Shown: piece by piece, positions 5,687-6,013 of the stretch
Layout: each line of letters begins with the position of its first letter
How positions within the stretch are numbered: position 1 is the stretch's first letter
From: an uncultured Desulfuromonadales bacterium
GTDB lineage: Bacteria > Desulfobacterota > Desulfuromonadia > Desulfuromonadales > Geopsychrobacteraceae
Length of the DNA: 6,013 nt
Direction: 5' to 3'
Assembly: GCA_945788205.1 (NCBI GenBank)
Contig: CALZLE010000152.1
Location: 1-6,013 of the forward strand
The notes under the pieces: model-generated
The model's database searches: none
What the model was told of the DNA's origin: nothing
Seen by the model: only the letters and a program-made list of their open reading frames with translations
Position numbers and translations under genes: made by a program

Positions 5687-5714
5687 AAATAGAAAGCAGC
5701 ATTGCGTCCCCGGA
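5687..5714 (-). repeat. Right inverted end of the transposase remnant
   Basis: Read on the minus strand, TCCGGGGAC (5714-5706) is followed 13 bases later by CTATTT (5692-5687), the inverted counterpart of the left end at 5300-5321. It directly abuts the surviving transposase sequence, which places the deletion breakpoint at about 5686. Confidence 0.45.
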
Positions 5715-5893
5715 TTTTCGGTCTGATGACTTTGCTTGCCGGGGCCTTTTGTGTTTGTTTACTTTTGGGAAATTTCGCGGGACTCACGGGATATCCAGCG
5801 CTATTTATTTATCCCTGGTTGGTGTGCTAACTGGTGTGGTGGTGTTTGCTTGTGGGGGATGAGGATGTCGTATTTGTCGTTCTGTCAGCACCC
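5715..5893. other. No gene seen
   Basis: Between the right transposase end and the small hydrophobic frame no coding or RNA signal is convincing. A minus-strand frame open from 5787 into the transposase remnant encodes low-complexity Lys/Ser/Pro-rich sequence and has no ribosome binding site; it looks like chance open frame joined to the remnant. The stretch 5813-5860 is rich in GT on the plus strand. Confidence 0.4.
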
Positions 5894-5998
5894 TCAACTT
5901 AGCTGCTTATTCAGCAACGACATGGCCAGAGCCATCATCATTATCATCAGGATTATCGGCAGAATATGTACGAGTAATGTGTTGCGAAATTTTTTCAT
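5894..5998 (-). CDS. Possible 34-residue single-helix hydrophobic peptide
   Basis: The minus strand reads ATG (5998-5996) to TGA (5896-5894): a basic start MKKFRNTLLVH, a hydrophobic run ILPIILMIMMMALAMSLL and a polar tail NKQLS. The pattern suits a small inner-membrane protein with its N-terminus inside: a small subunit, a leader peptide or a type I toxin are all possible. No family is recognised. The ribosome binding site is weak (GTGAG about eight bases upstream), and the promoter region lies beyond the window edge. It is too short for length alone to prove coding, but the Lys-Lys start, single helix and clean stop are suggestive. Confidence 0.4.
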   Translation of the reverse strand: MKKFRNTLLVHILPIILMIMMMALAMSLLNKQLS

Positions 5999-6013
5999 AA
6001 ATCGATCTCACGG

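Noticed and set aside
5243..5862. Plus-strand frames of 110 and 92 codons across the transposase region
   Set aside because: They are complements of the recognisable minus-strand transposase remnant and have no ribosome binding site.

Overview
The window looks like chromosomal DNA of a deltaproteobacterium of the Desulfuromonadales type (Geobacter, Pelobacter or Desulfuromonas relatives). This is an inference from the moderately GC-rich coding style of the central genes, a BarA-like hybrid kinase whose PAS domain carries a cysteine cluster, a PilZ-type remnant, and a degraded REP-associated tyrosine transposase flanked by TCCGGGGAC-type ends. No rRNA, tRNA or CRISPR array was seen.

Layout. 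Positions 2-649 (+) hold the 3' part of an AT-rich gene for an unrecognised two-helix membrane protein; its start lies off the left edge. A long interrupted hairpin (717-756) separates it from a minus-strand PilZ-type gene remnant (833-975). That remnant keeps its ribosome binding site, start and RxxxR motif and what looks like its last ~18 residues, but has lost the middle of the domain. The AT-rich gap between it and the kinase (976-1139) holds repeated CAATT/AATTG half-sites and divergent promoter candidates.

The core is a two-gene signalling operon. At 1140-4016 (+) is a 958-residue membrane-bound hybrid histidine kinase: three membrane helices, coiled coil, PAS, HisKA, HATPase_c, a degenerate receiver, an intact receiver and Hpt. 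It overlaps by ATGA a 132-residue stand-alone receiver (4013-4411, +). A signal sensed at the membrane or PAS domain would pass His308 to Asp744 to His897 and then probably to Asp55 of the small receiver. That receiver has no output domain, so its target lies elsewhere. A 10-bp GC-rich hairpin follows and could terminate transcription from both sides.

From 4447 to the right edge no intact gene of normal size is visible. The stretch holds a short minus-strand reading frame (4469-4618) ending in a hydrophobic tail, a plus-strand frame of about 90 codons broken by one stop (4685-4954), a good sigma-70-like promoter with an adjacent dyad (5042-5103) and no convincing gene behind it, and a decayed transposase (5316-5686, minus) with its inverted ends. 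A 34-codon minus-strand frame for a very hydrophobic peptide lies at the right edge. The window therefore reads as an intact two-component operon between zones of gene decay and past transposition. I see no clear new multi-gene system. The most unusual items are the kinase's degenerate receiver and PAS cysteine cluster, the deleted PilZ gene beside a signalling operon, and the inverted ends of the transposase remnant.
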